Source: Calothrix sp. PCC 6303 (lineage in GTDB: Bacteria > Cyanobacteriota > Cyanobacteriia > Cyanobacteriales > Nostocaceae). From it: a stretch of 64,000 nucleotides of DNA. Below, piece after piece: positions 9,382 to 18,496 of this stretch. The DNA lies in NCBI RefSeq assembly GCF_000317435.1, contig NC_019751.1:868001-932000 (forward strand), read 5' to 3'. The first letter of the stretch is position 1. Each line of letters starts with the position of its first letter. Position numbers and translations under genes: made by a program. The notes below the pieces were generated by a model. The model was not told the origin of the DNA. It worked only from the letters and a program-made list of their open reading frames with translations, and ran no database searches.

Positions 9382-9813
9382 TTAACTGATTTTATGTGGT
9401 GAGTGACGGTAGATAATTCTTTTCATCTTCAACTCGCTCCATTCCATAATCGCTTGAATCATGTCCCACTGGTCAATTTGTAAATCCAGTTCAGCAATAG
9501 CCTGATGAATATCCTTACCAGAACGAAGATTATGTTCAATTTGAATCCGTTGGGATTCATCTAAAATTTCCCAAATTTCGCGGTTACGACTTTGACGCAC
9601 ACCTTGGAGTTCCTGACGTTCTTGGGGTGTAAAGTCTTCTTCGGGAAACGTGTAATTGGGTGATGTTGTTGCAATTATCACTTTTGACTCCGTGTCAAAA
9701 ATGCCTATGGAGTTGAGTTCAGGTACAGCCTGAACAGTACCAGAAAATATGAAGTTAATAGTAATAGCGATCGCTAAAACCGACAAGAGTAGTTTGTTCC
9801 ATTTCAAAGCCAT
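9382..9813 (-). CDS. small secreted or periplasmic protein, unknown function
   Basis: A 143-residue protein with a signal peptide (about residues 1-30, MALKWNKLLLSVLAIAITIN, cleavage probably after VQA) and a helical mature part rich in Glu, Gln and Arg (FTPQERQELQGVRQSRNREI, then LDESQRIQIEHNLRSGK). This resembles Spy/LTXXQ-like helical periplasmic proteins, but I cannot assign a family. ATG 9813 is preferred, with AGGA ~10 bases upstream; a TTG six codons earlier is the alternative. Downstream of it lie tandem CCCTGTT repeats. Confidence 0.65.
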   Translation of the reverse strand: MALKWNKLLLSVLAIAITINFIFSGTVQAVPELNSIGIFDTESKVIIATTSPNYTFPEEDFTPQERQELQGVRQSRNREIWEILDESQRIQIEHNLRSGKDIHQAIAELDLQIDQWDMIQAIMEWSELKMKRIIYRHSPHKIS

Positions 9814-10044
9814 ATCGAGTAATTCCTGCAAGCAATTTTGAGAAGTGAAGGGAATGGAAGAAATTTTTTTGCCAGGGTATCTCTACAATAATCGCCAAAG
9901 CGGGTTTCATAATGTCATCTCTATGACTTAGCTTAGGAAATGATAATAAAGAAAAATATATAAGTCATATTAGTATTACAATCTTTTATATTTCGCCATT
10001 CACCGCTATCATCAAAATATCAAGCCAGGTGATGTTGTCAATAA

Positions 10045-10351
10045 CTCAGGTCTAAAGACACTGAGCTTGTAATCAACAAAGATTACGTGTTTGACTAGCC
10101 CCGAAGAGACTAATCTTGATACGCACTTCCAAATACTTCCCCAGTTTGGATTATCTGCAAGACTGTTTGTTCAGTCGTTGGGTCAAGCCAAGACATTTTA
10201 GATTAGTTGGGCGAGGGGACTTAAACGGGTTTGCTAGTTCCTGGGATTATATCCATTCAAAAACTAGCATTCAAATGTCACAGTGGTTAAAACCACTGCC
10301 TTCGGCACGCAAGCTGCGTGTCGCTTCCCTCTCAGGTCTAAAGACACTGAG
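10045..10351. mobile_element. short element bounded by identical 21-bp palindromes (IS200/IS605-like non-autonomous element?)
   Basis: The same 21-base palindrome (arms CTCAGGTCT and AGACACTGAG) occurs in the same orientation at 10045-10065 and 10331-10351. Direct copies of a hairpin at both ends are the signature of IS200/IS605-type ends rather than of inverted-repeat elements. The 265 bases between carry no convincing gene. The right end stops 23 bases before the CbbX-like start codon, so it probably displaced or replaced that gene's promoter. The upstream gap (9832-10044) shows nothing else. The mobile origin is inference. Confidence 0.5.
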
Positions 10352-10374
10352 TTTCCCGCATCCCGCGAGGTCTT

Positions 10375-11295
10375 ATGAGCGAACAACTTTTACAAGCAGA
10401 ACCAGTAATAGATTTGGAAACAGCATTCCAAGAATCCCATATCCAAGAAATATTAGATCGTCTAGATGCCGATTTGGTTGGACTAAAATCTGTCAAAAAT
10501 AAAATTAAGGAAATGGCAGCTTTATTACTGGTGGATAAAGTTCGACACAGTGTCGGTTTGACAGCAGGTGTACCCACCTTACACATGACTTTTTTAGGAA
10601 ATCCAGGTATGGGTAAAACCACTGTAGCGATGCGAATGGCAGAAATTTTGTATCGTCTGGGTTACATCACTAGAGAAAATGTCATGTTAGTAACTCGTGA
10701 TGATTTAGTCGGGCAAGGTATGGGACAAACTGCACCCAAAACAAGGGAAGTTCTCAACAGTGCAATGGGTGGAGTATTATTAATAGATGAAGCTTACACC
10801 CTATTTCGTCCTGAGCATCCTGGTGATTTTGGCTTGGAAGCAATTGAAATATTGATGCAGGTAATGGAAAATCAACGCAATGATTTGGTTGTAATTTTAG
10901 CTGGTTACAAAGACCAAATGGAGCGCTTTTTTCATAGTAACCCAGGAATGAACTCACGCATTGGTTTACATATTGAGTTTAACGATTACTCGGTTAATAG
11001 TTTAATGATTATTGCCCAATCAATTTTGAAATCCCAAAACTATAGTTTTAGTATCGATGCCGAAAAAGCTTTTCGAGAATATTTATTAAAACGTCGCGTA
11101 ATGCCACATTTTGCTAATGCTCGCAGTGTTCGTAATGCTATTGATAGGGCGAGATTACGTCAGGCAAATCGTCTGTTACAAATGCATGGTAAAACAATCA
11201 CGAAAGAAGATTTAATGAGCATCGAAGCTTCTGATATTTTAGCAAGTCGTGTATTCCGTGATGGTGTGCCAGATTGTGAAACGCAAGATGATTAG
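10375..11295 (+). CDS. CbbX/CfxQ-like AAA+ ATPase
   Basis: A 306-residue AAA+ protein very similar in layout to CbbX, the hexameric red-type Rubisco activase: Walker A GNPGMGKTTVAMRMAEILYR (about 75-94), Walker B VLLIDEAYTLFRPE (about 134), sensor 1 VILAGYKDQMERFFHSNPG, Arg finger region NSRIGLHIEF, and the C-terminal helical lid HFANARSVRNAIDRARLRQ. CbbX's pore-loop Tyr (in QYIGHTAPKT) is missing: the sequence here is GQGMGQTAPKT, Gly at about residue 115. The target protein is therefore uncertain. GAGG precedes ATG 10375 by four bases. A palindrome-flanked element ends 23 bases upstream. Confidence 0.8.
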   Translation: MSEQLLQAEPVIDLETAFQESHIQEILDRLDADLVGLKSVKNKIKEMAALLLVDKVRHSVGLTAGVPTLHMTFLGNPGMGKTTVAMRMAEILYRLGYITRENVMLVTRDDLVGQGMGQTAPKTREVLNSAMGGVLLIDEAYTLFRPEHPGDFGLEAIEILMQVMENQRNDLVVILAGYKDQMERFFHSNPGMNSRIGLHIEFNDYSVNSLMIIAQSILKSQNYSFSIDAEKAFREYLLKRRVMPHFANARSVRNAIDRARLRQANRLLQMHGKTITKEDLMSIEASDILASRVFRDGVPDCETQDD

Positions 11296-11412
11296 AAACT
11301 TTGTACCGTAATTTTTTGTATGGTTGTGGATGCATACACAACTTCTTTTATTAGTTAAAACTATTAGTTAAAATTATTAGTTAAAATCGAGTTAAAACTC
11401 TCATAATTTAAT

Positions 11413-13209
11413 CTAATCTTGAGCAACCGGAATTTTAATTTGAAATTCTGTTCCTCTTCCAGTTATAGATTCGCAGAATAAATGACCACCATGTTTATCT
11501 ACAATAATTTGTTGACTAATAGATAATCCTAGTCCTGTTCCTTTTCCAATTGGTTTAGTGCTAAAAAATGGATTAAATAATTGATTCATAATATCAGCAG
11601 GAATTCCAGCACCGTTATCAAGAATATAAATTACTATTTCATTATCGTTAATAACATCCGTGGTAATTTTAATTTGACTGGGATGCTTTTTAATTTCATC
11701 CTGATCTCGTTGTGTATCATAATCCTCTAAAGCATCGATAGCATTAGCTAGAATATTCATAAATACCTGATTTAACTGAGCAGGATAACACTCAATCAAT
11801 GGTAAGGAATTATAGTCCTTAATAACTTTGATTTCTCCTCGCTTATCTGTTGCTTTGAGTCGATGGGATAAAATCATTAAGGTGGCATCGATTCCTTGAT
11901 GAATATCGACTTTTTTTGTAATTTGTTGATCAAGACGAGAAAAGTTACGTAAAGATGTAACTATTTCGATAATTCGGGAGGTTCCTAATGATATAGAATT
12001 GGTGATATTGTTATAATCTTCACAGATATAATTTAAGTCTATATCTTGAATATAGTTTTTAATTTCGGCTGTGGGATTTGAATAATTTTTCTGATATAAG
12101 TCAATCAACTTTAGTAGATCTTCGCCATATTTTTGAAGGTGAATAATATTACCATTAATAAAGTTGATTGGATTATTAATTTCATGGGCTATTCCCGCTA
12201 GCATCTGACCTAAACTGGACATTTTTTCAGTTTGAATCAGTAAAAGTTGAGTTTCTTCGAGTTTTTGTAATGTTTCCTGCATTTGCAGATTTTTATCTGT
12301 TAAATCTTTGGTTCTTTCCCAAACTAGAGATTCTAAATTTTGATTAATTTCTTCTAGGTTGCGTTGAGCAGAATTTCTAGCTTTTAAATATGTTCTAAGT
12401 AGGGACAGCACTAATAACCAAACTGGAATTATTAATACTAAGCTGATGATAGAGATTAAAATTGAATATAATAAATCACGACGATATTCAGATATTTTAT
12501 TTTCAACTTGCAAAAGGATAGCTGCATTTCTACGACTCACCCCTAAAGCATAAATTTCTTTCTGATTTATATATTCTTTGCTAGATAATAAAGATTGTGC
12601 AGCTTGACTTTGATTATTATCTACTAGTTTAAAAGATTCATATTCCATCGCTACCAAATTCTGATTTGCCTGATCGGTTTCTTTGGCATCTTTCGTATTA
12701 TAGGCTTCACTTGCCAGGGAAATCGATTCTTTGATGGCAGTATCTAATTTAGGTTCAAACTCTCGATATCTTGTTTCCCAAGTTTTGTCACCTGTTGCTG
12801 CATTCATTTTTGCCGACATAGTTAAGACTTCATCCAGATAAGTAATCTCATTGCTTAAGGATTGCAGTCGTAATTCATGTTTGACGATAGTCTTAAATTT
12901 GTAGTCAGCCTGTAAAGTTATATAAATTTGGGGTAAAAATACTAGCAAAGTTAAAATCACAGCCACTGCAACTAATTGAGATGGGCTAATTTTTATCTTC
13001 TTGCTGAGATATTTCAAGCGCTCCATCATCCAGGTATTCAAAATAGCTGTACTACCTAACTTATTGAAAGTTGCTTTCCCCAAAACCAACTTTACCAAAG
13101 CATTTATCCCATTAAACATAGTTCTGCTTAATATCCACATAGGTTCACATAAGTTTGCTAGAACTGGCGCAAAATATGACCAAGATTGTGGTAGTCTCCG
13201 AAGTGTCAC
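11413..13209 (-). CDS. transmembrane sensor histidine kinase
   Basis: A 598-residue orphan kinase. Two membrane segments (about 77-97 and 247-270) enclose a helical extracytoplasmic sensor domain, followed by a coiled coil, the dimerisation and phospho-acceptor helix (His in AHEINNPINF near 347), and the ATP-binding domain with N box NQVFMNILANAIDAL, G1 DNGAGIP, F box FFSTK and G2 GKGTGLGLSIS. It autophosphorylates on His and would pass phosphate to an unidentified response regulator; none is adjacent. The start is uncertain (GTG 13209, or Met24 or Met62). Its kinase core is a close relative of the kinase at 51515-53299. Confidence 0.88.
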   Translation of the reverse strand: MTLRRLPQSWSYFAPVLANLCEPMWILSRTMFNGINALVKLVLGKATFNKLGSTAILNTWMMERLKYLSKKIKISPSQLVAVAVILTLLVFLPQIYITLQADYKFKTIVKHELRLQSLSNEITYLDEVLTMSAKMNAATGDKTWETRYREFEPKLDTAIKESISLASEAYNTKDAKETDQANQNLVAMEYESFKLVDNNQSQAAQSLLSSKEYINQKEIYALGVSRRNAAILLQVENKISEYRRDLLYSILISIISLVLIIPVWLLVLSLLRTYLKARNSAQRNLEEINQNLESLVWERTKDLTDKNLQMQETLQKLEETQLLLIQTEKMSSLGQMLAGIAHEINNPINFINGNIIHLQKYGEDLLKLIDLYQKNYSNPTAEIKNYIQDIDLNYICEDYNNITNSISLGTSRIIEIVTSLRNFSRLDQQITKKVDIHQGIDATLMILSHRLKATDKRGEIKVIKDYNSLPLIECYPAQLNQVFMNILANAIDALEDYDTQRDQDEIKKHPSQIKITTDVINDNEIVIYILDNGAGIPADIMNQLFNPFFSTKPIGKGTGLGLSISQQIIVDKHGGHLFCESITGRGTEFQIKIPVAQD

Positions 13210-13501
13210 TACATACAGGGAAATAGTACTATAGACGCTTGTGATTTGTAAGGATGAAGAAACCTAATTTTGTGATTTTTCTCAAATAGTATTAAATGTA
13301 ACTTTCGGCTCAGTTTTTTTCTTCCTAGAGGGTATTTACTAGAGAATCTAATTTAGGCTAAATTTTGCGTCAGTTCTGTTGTGTTAAGGCTAATCGCCGA
13401 ATAACGAGAAATTAAAGGGTGAAATTACTGTATTTGCATCAATTTCGCCCTTTAATTGCGAAAAATATCCTATTAATTGATACTATAGATGTCTGTCTAT
13501 C

Positions 13502-14458
13502 CTATGTCCGCTTCATTCGCTCGATTTCTCGTTGTAACTCTTCAATTTGATTTCGGAGGCGCTCAGCTTCAGCATCTGTCGATTCGGTATTAATATTAAC
13601 TGCACTTTCTGAAGAACGTCGGTAATTTCCCTGGCGAATTTGCTGATATTCTGCGGATTTAGCCCAATCTTGGAGGTAATGTATCCGTTCTACAGGGAAA
13701 GGATGACTTTGCATTGAGCCGAGCATTCCGTTATACATCAGTAATTTATATATTTGGTTGAGTCCATTTTCGTCCAGCGCTTGGTATTCTTGGGACTGCT
13801 TGATAAATTCTTGGAGATGGCATTCGTGGGCGAATTTGTGGCTTCCCCCGGCAATTTTCATCATTGTTGTCATAACAGTATCCAAATCTTCCACCACCAG
13901 TAATGCGGCTCGATCGGATGATAGTTCGGCTTTGCGTCGCCATTCGTAAAAAGCCAAAATCAAACCTTGACTAACAAAATTACCGATGCCAAAGGTCATT
14001 TCCCCCAAAACAGAGGCAGCAGTTCCCGCCCAAGTTGCCATTTGAATTAAAATAGTATGACCACATTTAATATGTCCCAGTTCGTGGGCTAGCACCGTCC
14101 TAATTTCGGCTTCGTCCAACAGGTCTAAAATCCCGGTATTGATGACAATGTAAGGGTGTTCCTGTCCCAGTGCGTAGCTGTTAGCGATCGCGTTCTGCTC
14201 AACAAACAGTTTTGGCTCTGGATAAACGTCCAAATCTCTGACGCATTCACGGAACATTTGATAAATGGTGGAATATTGCCGAGGTCCAACTTGGATGGTG
14301 TTACCCATCAGATAAACTAACTGGGGACGTTCAGCAAAAAACTCTACAAATTTACGAGCGAGAAAATCAAATCCTGGTAGACTCCGAAGGGTTTGTTCTG
14401 CCTGTCTGTCCAAAGGATGGCGGAATGCTTCGCTGGAAATTCCTGTATAGGTTGCCAT
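13502..14458 (-). CDS. M48 family zinc metalloprotease
   Basis: A 318-residue peptidase with HELGHIKCGH (zinc ligands and catalytic Glu near residue 125), the third ligand region KAELSSDRAALL and the late MQSHPFPVERIHYLQDW segment typical of M48. It has no strong N-terminal membrane anchor; a moderately hydrophobic segment (ATWAGTAASVLGEMTFGIGN) follows the active site. The C-terminus (about 285-318) is a charged coiled coil, RLRNQIEELQREIERMKR. It is probably involved in protein quality control. It is divergent from the helicase-like gene, 190 bases away. Confidence 0.88.
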   Translation of the reverse strand: MATYTGISSEAFRHPLDRQAEQTLRSLPGFDFLARKFVEFFAERPQLVYLMGNTIQVGPRQYSTIYQMFRECVRDLDVYPEPKLFVEQNAIANSYALGQEHPYIVINTGILDLLDEAEIRTVLAHELGHIKCGHTILIQMATWAGTAASVLGEMTFGIGNFVSQGLILAFYEWRRKAELSSDRAALLVVEDLDTVMTTMMKIAGGSHKFAHECHLQEFIKQSQEYQALDENGLNQIYKLLMYNGMLGSMQSHPFPVERIHYLQDWAKSAEYQQIRQGNYRRSSESAVNINTESTDAEAERLRNQIEELQREIERMKRT

Positions 14459-14648
14459 AATTAAGTGAAAGTTACTAATACTAATTGGGGATCATAAAAA
14501 AGCAGGGGAGCAGGGAGCAGGGGAGAAAAACCACCCACAAGGGGCAAAGTTTGCCTCCTGCCTCTTAATGAATAACATCGAAGGTTGATAGTTTTACAGA
14601 AAATAGGGCAACGCCAGTAAAATTTCTTGATATGGGATTTAAAAGAGC

Positions 14649-16220
14649 GTGATTGAGGCAGAAGTTCACTTGTCGTTACATAACTTCCTGCGATCGCAGG
14701 CAGGCTTCCCAGCTTGGCACCACCACTTGACGATGGCGCGGTTAGTGGCGCGGGCTTTACGTTTACGCCGTAGTGCCTTGATGCAAGTGGGAGCAACCTG
14801 TGGGTACCAAGGACGCTACCGCACCAGTTTTGTTGCCTCAGCTTTAATTTGGCAAGGTGCAGTGATTATTGTGGCTTCTGAAGCTGTTCAACAACATTTG
14901 TTACGGGTAGAAATTCCCCGTTTACAAACATGGTTGGAAGTCAAAAAGCCAATTCGCACAGGTGATGTTTGGGTAGGAAATGGTTTTGAGGGATTATTCC
15001 TCACTACTCCCCAAGCTTGGTTAAAAGGGCAATTTACACTACCTGAAGGTTTTGCGCCAGGTGTTCCGGCAATTATTGATGGTGTGGATGATTTGGAAAA
15101 TTGGGTACGAGAGAGTCTGACAACAACTATTGCTGATGGAAATTGGGACGAGTTGTGCCTTGCTTATCCCAACCAAGCGGAAACGATTCGCACCGCAAAG
15201 GAGGAATTGACACATTATGTTTTTCGACATCCGGCAAACCCCTATGAGTGTTATTTGGTTTCTGAAACAGAAGCCGAGATTTTACAGCGTCTTTTTTCTG
15301 TGCTGGAAGTAGGGCAATTACCGCCCATTTGGGAAACTTTTTATCGTCAGTTTCAGCAATCGAGCCAAAGCTTAACTTTGAGTGGGACATCAGCCGATAA
15401 AAAAACTGCTGCTTCATCCCTAATTTGGGCAACAATCGCCCGTCGTCCAGGAACCTTTGCTTTGAATATTGCCCCTTTGGAACTGGGGGCAATTTTGGAA
15501 CCGATGTGGGAACGTCAACCAATTGTCTTAATTGGTAGTGCTTTGGAGGCTGAAACTGAAGCGCCGCTGTTTTGCGATCGCATGGGAGTTAAAAACGTGA
15601 CTTGTCTGAAGTTTTCTTCTGACAACAACACCGAGGCGATCCAACTTTATACCCCCCATCAAATACCCCTTCCCAACACCCCAGAGTTTCAAGGTGTACT
15701 GATCCACAAAATCCGGACTTTGGTGTGCCTGAGCGCCACTGCACCAGGATATACGGTGATTTTAGTGGGGGATGTCCCCCTCAAAGCCCAGGTGGGGACA
15801 ATTTTGGCATCAGAATTTGGTTCCCGCGTCCAAGTGGAAAAAACCTGCCTGGATGAAAATGGGATTTTAGTTAGTGGTTGGGAATATTGGCGCGAACACC
15901 AAGCTGTTTTACCTGCTCCCCAATTGTTAATTATTGCCACATTACCTTTACCATCAGTCGAGCATCCCCTCGTAGCTGGAAGGGTTGCACACTACAAGCG
16001 ATCGCATCAAGACTGGTTTCGACTTTATCTCCTCCCAGCAGCCCTCAACGAACTACAACGCGCCATTGCCCCAGTTCGTGAAAGTCAAGGTATTGTTGCC
16101 CTCCTCGATAGCCGAGTCATCAACCGTAGCTATGGTGCCCAAATCCTTTCTTCCCTCAGCCCCCTAGCCCGGATTAACTACCTCGATCCCAATTTGTTTC
16201 ACAATACAGATAGGGAATAA
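14649..16220 (+). CDS. DinG/XPD-like helicase with degenerate ATPase motifs
   Basis: A 523-residue protein resembling the XPD/DinG superfamily 2 helicases: the C-terminal half carries WFRLYLLPAALNELQRAIAP and VALLDSRVINRSYGAQILSS, which match DinG motifs V-VI and the family's YG signature. The N-terminal ATPase half is eroded: where Walker A should be there is GATCGYQGRYRTSF (no Lys in the P-loop), and at motif II there is IIDGVDDLENW rather than DEAH. It may bind DNA without normal ATP-driven unwinding, or use variant motifs. The start may be a GTG at 14649. No neighbour suggests a pathway. Confidence 0.72.
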   Translation: MIEAEVHLSLHNFLRSQAGFPAWHHHLTMARLVARALRLRRSALMQVGATCGYQGRYRTSFVASALIWQGAVIIVASEAVQQHLLRVEIPRLQTWLEVKKPIRTGDVWVGNGFEGLFLTTPQAWLKGQFTLPEGFAPGVPAIIDGVDDLENWVRESLTTTIADGNWDELCLAYPNQAETIRTAKEELTHYVFRHPANPYECYLVSETEAEILQRLFSVLEVGQLPPIWETFYRQFQQSSQSLTLSGTSADKKTAASSLIWATIARRPGTFALNIAPLELGAILEPMWERQPIVLIGSALEAETEAPLFCDRMGVKNVTCLKFSSDNNTEAIQLYTPHQIPLPNTPEFQGVLIHKIRTLVCLSATAPGYTVILVGDVPLKAQVGTILASEFGSRVQVEKTCLDENGILVSGWEYWREHQAVLPAPQLLIIATLPLPSVEHPLVAGRVAHYKRSHQDWFRLYLLPAALNELQRAIAPVRESQGIVALLDSRVINRSYGAQILSSLSPLARINYLDPNLFHNTDRE

Positions 16221-16329
16221 ACAAATTGGATTTCAGAATACAGTATTCAGAATTCCAGATTCACGAGAATATATTTCTGTTGCCCTTTTTCTTTTCTCTA
16301 ACTCCAAAATCCTCAAACTATAAAAAACT

Positions 16330-16545
16330 ATGGGTGAAGCAAAACGTCGCAAAACAACTTTAGGGGAAAATTACGGCACCAGCCAAGAACGTATTTTTTC
16401 CTGGTCTCCAATTACGAAAAAACAAGCTCAGTTATTCGTGGAATGGAGTACTCGCGGTGCCTGGTTCGGCATCGGCGGAATGGTTGTCATTTGGATTATC
16501 ATTCGATTTATTGGTCCTGCCTTTGGTTGGTGGGAAGTTGTGTAA
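16330..16545 (+). CDS. DUF2839 small membrane protein
   Basis: A 71-residue cyanobacterial protein: basic N-terminus MGEAKRRKTTLGENYG, the hallmark of the family, then one hydrophobic segment near the C-terminus (about 47-65, WFGIGGMVVIWIIIRFIGPA). The function is unknown. It lies 110 bases after the helicase-like gene and is followed at once by a strong intrinsic terminator. Confidence 0.85.
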   Translation: MGEAKRRKTTLGENYGTSQERIFSWSPITKKQAQLFVEWSTRGAWFGIGGMVVIWIIIRFIGPAFGWWEVV

Positions 16546-16576
16546 TTATTTCCAATCAGATTTATTATCTCTGCCC

Positions 16577-16610
16577 ACGACCCACAGACGACTTGGTGGG
16601 TCGTCTTTTA
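16577..16610 (+). terminator. intrinsic terminator after DUF2839
   Basis: A 9-bp stem, ACGACCCAC pairing with GTGGGTCGT around AGACGACTTG, followed directly by CTTTTATT. It lies ~30 bases after the DUF2839 stop codon. Confidence 0.85.
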
Positions 16611-16680
16611 TTAATAAATAAATTAATTAATTAATTTATTTATTTATTTATTAATTTATTTATTGATTTATTTGTTTTTA
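16606..16680. repeat. low-complexity TTTA/TTAA tract
   Basis: About 75 bases made of overlapping TTTA, TTAA and ATTA words (AATTAATTAATTAATTTATT and similar), probably from replication slippage. No gene or protein site is visible. The wider gap runs from 16546 to 17813. Confidence 0.8.
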
Positions 16681-16884
16681 TTTAGTTATTTTTCTTCATA
16701 CTTTGAGTATTTAAGTAGCTTATGCTACCGTTTTACAAATGTTTAAGAAATAAAACTGCCTAAATGGCAACATTACAAGCTTACACTTAAGTATCGTTAG
16801 TGATTAGTCAGACACTTTATTGGTTTCCCCCAACAATAGTGATAAAGGGTTATCTTTGGTTGCATCTTTCGATCTGAAACTAAA

Positions 16885-17114
16885 TTAGGGACTTCCAATT
16901 AAATAATTATCCTATTTTCTATTGTGGAAGAGAGAAAAGTTGGTGGTGTCGGTTTCCGTCCCGCAAAACTTCCGAGTATCCCTCCCTACCTTTTCGGGCA
17001 AGACTTCGGCGTGAGCGCTCAGTCCTTACCTCCGGTACACTTCGTTCCGACAGGCTCAGGAACCATCGAACGCTGCCCAAACCACAGGATATTTTACTTT
17101 CTGGAAGTCCCTTA
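16885..17114 (+). mobile_element. MITE-like element, copy 1 (230 bp)
   Basis: Bounded by TTA on both sides. The ends are inverted repeats: AGGGACTTCCAATTAAATAA at the left and the complement of AGGGACTTCCAGAAAATAAA at the right. The core carries CGGCGTGAGCGCTCAGTCC. Other full copies lie at 19918-20104 and (inverted) 39492-39654, each again flanked by TTA. There is no transposase, so it would be moved in trans. Open frames across it are chance. Confidence 0.8.
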
Positions 17115-17813
17115 AGGACTAATTCTAAATCTCAAAACTAACTGCGACTGAAGCATCTACCAAAACTCAAAATCAATCACAACAGTAATTGCATAACTTG
17201 ATCTGAATTTATCTTCTAGGCAAAACATCAACTTGCCTGATCACAGCAATTCTGTTTGTAAAACGATATCTAGTACAGAAGAAGTCAACTAACCCGTAGT
17301 TGTGACCCATTCTAAACCCGAAGTATTCCACTAAACTTGCATCTTCCGAACAATTATGGTCATACTCAGGATAGCAATTACACTACGTGGAGATTGATTG
17401 GATTTAAAAATAGTCGTAAAAATACGTGAAACTACGACTCAAAAGAAATATGTAGCACAAACCACCGCAAACCGGAAAAATATGTGCTATTTATAGCTTT
17501 TCAGGGCTTGACTTATTGCCGTTCTGAGTTACTCTTAAAGCGGAATCAGTGTTTGCAGCAACTTCCGATTGAGAAAAACAACAGTAAGGCAAAACTAGTT
17601 TCAGTGATTCTGTCCGATATTGTTAGTTCCCAAAGTGAATAGTTTGATACGGCAGCAAAAGTTCCTATGAACTACCTTAGATATATGTAGTTATTATGGA
17701 ACCTTGTAGAATACATGGTACGAGTATTGTTTAGTGTACAATACCAGTTCATGAGAAAATCTAAAAAAAATCTAAAAGAACACAAAACCTATAGTGGTGT
17801 GAGGAGTTCATAA
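17115..17813. other. intergenic region upstream of DUF1815, no gene seen
   Basis: About 700 bases of AT-rich DNA with no convincing reading frame, hairpin or known repeat. It presumably holds the DUF1815 promoter, but I can point to no definite -10 or operator. Confidence 0.4.
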
Positions 17814-18155
17814 GTGTTTCTAAGACTAGCGCAGCAACATCGACAATTTGTCCAAGACTTGGTTATGAACCTACAAGCATTGGCAATTGTCCTCGAAAGA
17901 AGAGGTTATCCCGCATCGTGCTACACCTGTGGCGATCAAATGAATAGTGCTTCATTCATGGTTAGCTTAGGAGAGAATCATCTAATTCGGTTTCTGGTAT
18001 CGGATTATGGGATTACTTGGACAGAAATGCGTGATGATCGTGAGTTGATGAAGTTAGAAGGCGCTGAAGCTGTAAACCAGCTACAGGAACTTGCTAATAT
18101 TGTTAAGCAATCGATGCAATCTAATACATCTGCTAAAACTCTTGCCAAGCGATAA
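17814..18155 (+). CDS. DUF1815 family protein
   Basis: A 113-residue cyanobacterial protein of unknown function, strongly conserved in sequence: MFLRLAQQHRQFVQDLVMNL, LERRGYPASCYTCGDQMNSA, LIRFLVSDYGITWTEMRDDR. It starts with GTG 17814, supported by GAGGAG seven bases upstream. The CYTC pair could bind a metal or be redox active, but this is inference. It stands alone with a long upstream region. Confidence 0.85.
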   Translation: MFLRLAQQHRQFVQDLVMNLQALAIVLERRGYPASCYTCGDQMNSASFMVSLGENHLIRFLVSDYGITWTEMRDDRELMKLEGAEAVNQLQELANIVKQSMQSNTSAKTLAKR

Positions 18156-18496
18156 CTATCAGATTCATGATTTTGTCGAAATACTCGCAAGCCAATGATT
18201 AAGTTTCGATTTTGGGAATTGCCAATAGCTAGTTAGATATAGCTGTTAGGTGTTACCATTCCTCAAGACTTACTCATTCTGCGCGCTATTTAGTCTGTGT
18301 CAAAGTTTTTCCTAATTTTAGATGACTATATCGAGTTCCCTTGAAAGCTGACGCTTAATCATGACGCGGAAATTTTTATCGCCAATGATTAGCCCAGCAT
18401 GATTCAATTAGCTAATTAAAGTTATTGCATATCCTAGTTAACTTTTATAAGATTCCAGATATCAAACTTTGCTGATACTTGTCAAAGAGATTTAAG

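Noticed and set aside
10116-10502. 128-aa open frame overlapping the start of the CbbX-like gene
   Set aside because: It runs through the palindrome-bounded element into another frame of the ATPase gene and has no recognisable domain.
17690-17813. Possible NtcA site (GTA-N8-TAC) upstream of DUF1815
   Set aside because: GTAGAATACATGGTAC has the wrong spacing, and no well-placed -10 follows.
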